Part shown: piece after piece, positions 63,540 through 64,000 of the stretch
Numbering within the stretch: the stretch's first letter is position 1
Layout: every line of letters starts with the position of its first letter
NCBI RefSeq assembly: GCF_013608025.1
Contig: NZ_VDLV01000010.1
Coordinates: 261,400-325,399 of the forward strand
Reading direction: 5' to 3'
DNA from: Pseudomonas brassicacearum subsp. neoaurantiaca
GTDB taxonomy: Bacteria > Pseudomonadota > Gammaproteobacteria > Pseudomonadales > Pseudomonadaceae
Length of the DNA: 64,000 nucleotides
Program-made: the position numbers and the translations under genes
Notes under the pieces: generated by a model
Seen by the model: only the letters and a program-made list of their open reading frames with translations
Database searches by the model: none
What the model was told of the DNA's origin: nothing

Positions 63540-64000
63540 TGCAAAACCGCACCCTGGAAATCGGTGTCGGCCTTTTCTTGCTGGCTGGCATCCTGGCTTT
63601 GCTGCTGCTGGCCTTGCGGGTCAGTGGACTGGCGCCAACCGCGAGCACCGATACTTATAAACTTTATGCGTATTTCGACAATATCGCCGGTTTGACGGTC
63701 AGAGCCAAGGTGACCATGGCCGGTGTGACGATCGGCAAGGTCACGGCAATCGATCTGGACCGCGACAGTTTCACTGGCCGGGTGACGCTGCAGTTGGAAA
63801 AGCGCGTGGATAACCTGCCGACTGACTCCACTGCATCTATCCTCACCGCTGGGCTGTTGGGTGAGAAATACATCGGTATCAGCGTGGGCGGGGAAGACAC
63901 CCTGCTCAAGGACGGCGGGACCATCCACGATACGCAGTCGTCGCTGGTGCTCGAGGACCTGATCGGTAAATTCCTGCTCAATACCGTTAGCAAAGACGCC
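63539..64000 (+). CDS. mlaD: Phospholipid-binding MCE protein MlaD (partial, runs off the window)
   Basis: The first 154 residues of the periplasmic lipid-binding subunit. An N-terminal helix (LEIGVGLFLLAGILALLLLAL) anchors it; the MCE domain has YAYFDNIAGLTVRAKVTMAGVTIGKV and the later GLLGEKYIGISVGG loop. The frame is open to the last base of the window, so the C-terminus is missing here. The ATG at 63539 overlaps the mlaE stop by one base. Confidence 0.95.
   Translation, partial: MQNRTLEIGVGLFLLAGILALLLLALRVSGLAPTASTDTYKLYAYFDNIAGLTVRAKVTMAGVTIGKVTAIDLDRDSFTGRVTLQLEKRVDNLPTDSTASILTAGLLGEKYIGISVGGEDTLLKDGGTIHDTQSSLVLEDLIGKFLLNTVSKDA

Overview
The window is about 64 kb of high-GC chromosome from a fluorescent-group Pseudomonas. 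The evidence is gene content and order: the rpoN-hpf-ptsN-rapZ-ptsO block behind kdsD-kdsC-lptCAB, gatCAB beside mreBCD-maf-rng, a roxSR pair, and a dpp locus with an OprD-type porin. Two abundant families of paired REP-like palindromes of the kind typical of this group support it. No tRNA, rRNA, CRISPR array, prophage or transposase gene was seen.

Layout. 1-3750: a four-gene osmoprotectant ABC transporter on the minus strand. 4081-5664: prfC. 5665-7550: a small accessory region with REP pairs, a DUF6124-type small protein behind a structured leader, and a small exported acidic protein. 7716-20373: a long minus-strand peptide-uptake locus, dppA-dppA-dppA-opdP-dppA-dppBCDF, with four substrate-binding proteins. 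20374-21898: no convincing gene. It holds an ~830 bp quasi-palindromic repeat with a 72 bp tandem REP array at its centre, then a second structured leader and a second DUF6124-type gene (21899-22291). 22490-27211: a SIMPL-domain protein, the RoxS/RoxR redox two-component system and a YddA-like ABC exporter. 27490-34209: a galactarate catabolic cluster (FadR-type regulator, kdgD, aldehyde dehydrogenase, GudP-like transporter, garD) with a clear operator over the kdgD promoter. 34472-37394: an AEC carrier, a carboxymuconolactone-decarboxylase-family protein, a Ca/Na antiporter-family protein and a short RlpA lipoprotein. 37580-64000: conserved housekeeping genes: gatBAC, then divergent mreBCD-maf-rng-yhdP-nit-tldD, darP, pmbA, then on the minus strand kdsD through ptsO, and finally mlaFED, which runs off the end.

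How the genes work together. The dpp locus couples an outer-membrane dipeptide porin to four alternative periplasmic receptors feeding one inner-membrane transporter. The galactarate cluster imports the sugar diacid, dehydrates it, removes a second water with decarboxylation, and oxidises the semialdehyde to 2-oxoglutarate. The kds/lpt/mla genes make the Kdo sugar, export LPS and maintain outer-membrane lipid asymmetry. rpoN with the nitrogen PTS genes forms a regulatory block.

The most unusual signal is the pair of DUF6124-type genes. They lie 15 kb apart on opposite strands, and each follows a ~230 nt leader that keeps the same hairpins, including a 16 bp stem with wobble changes that preserve pairing and a short hairpin that would cover the Shine-Dalgarno sequence. 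It looks like a repeated cis-acting RNA plus small-protein module of unknown function.
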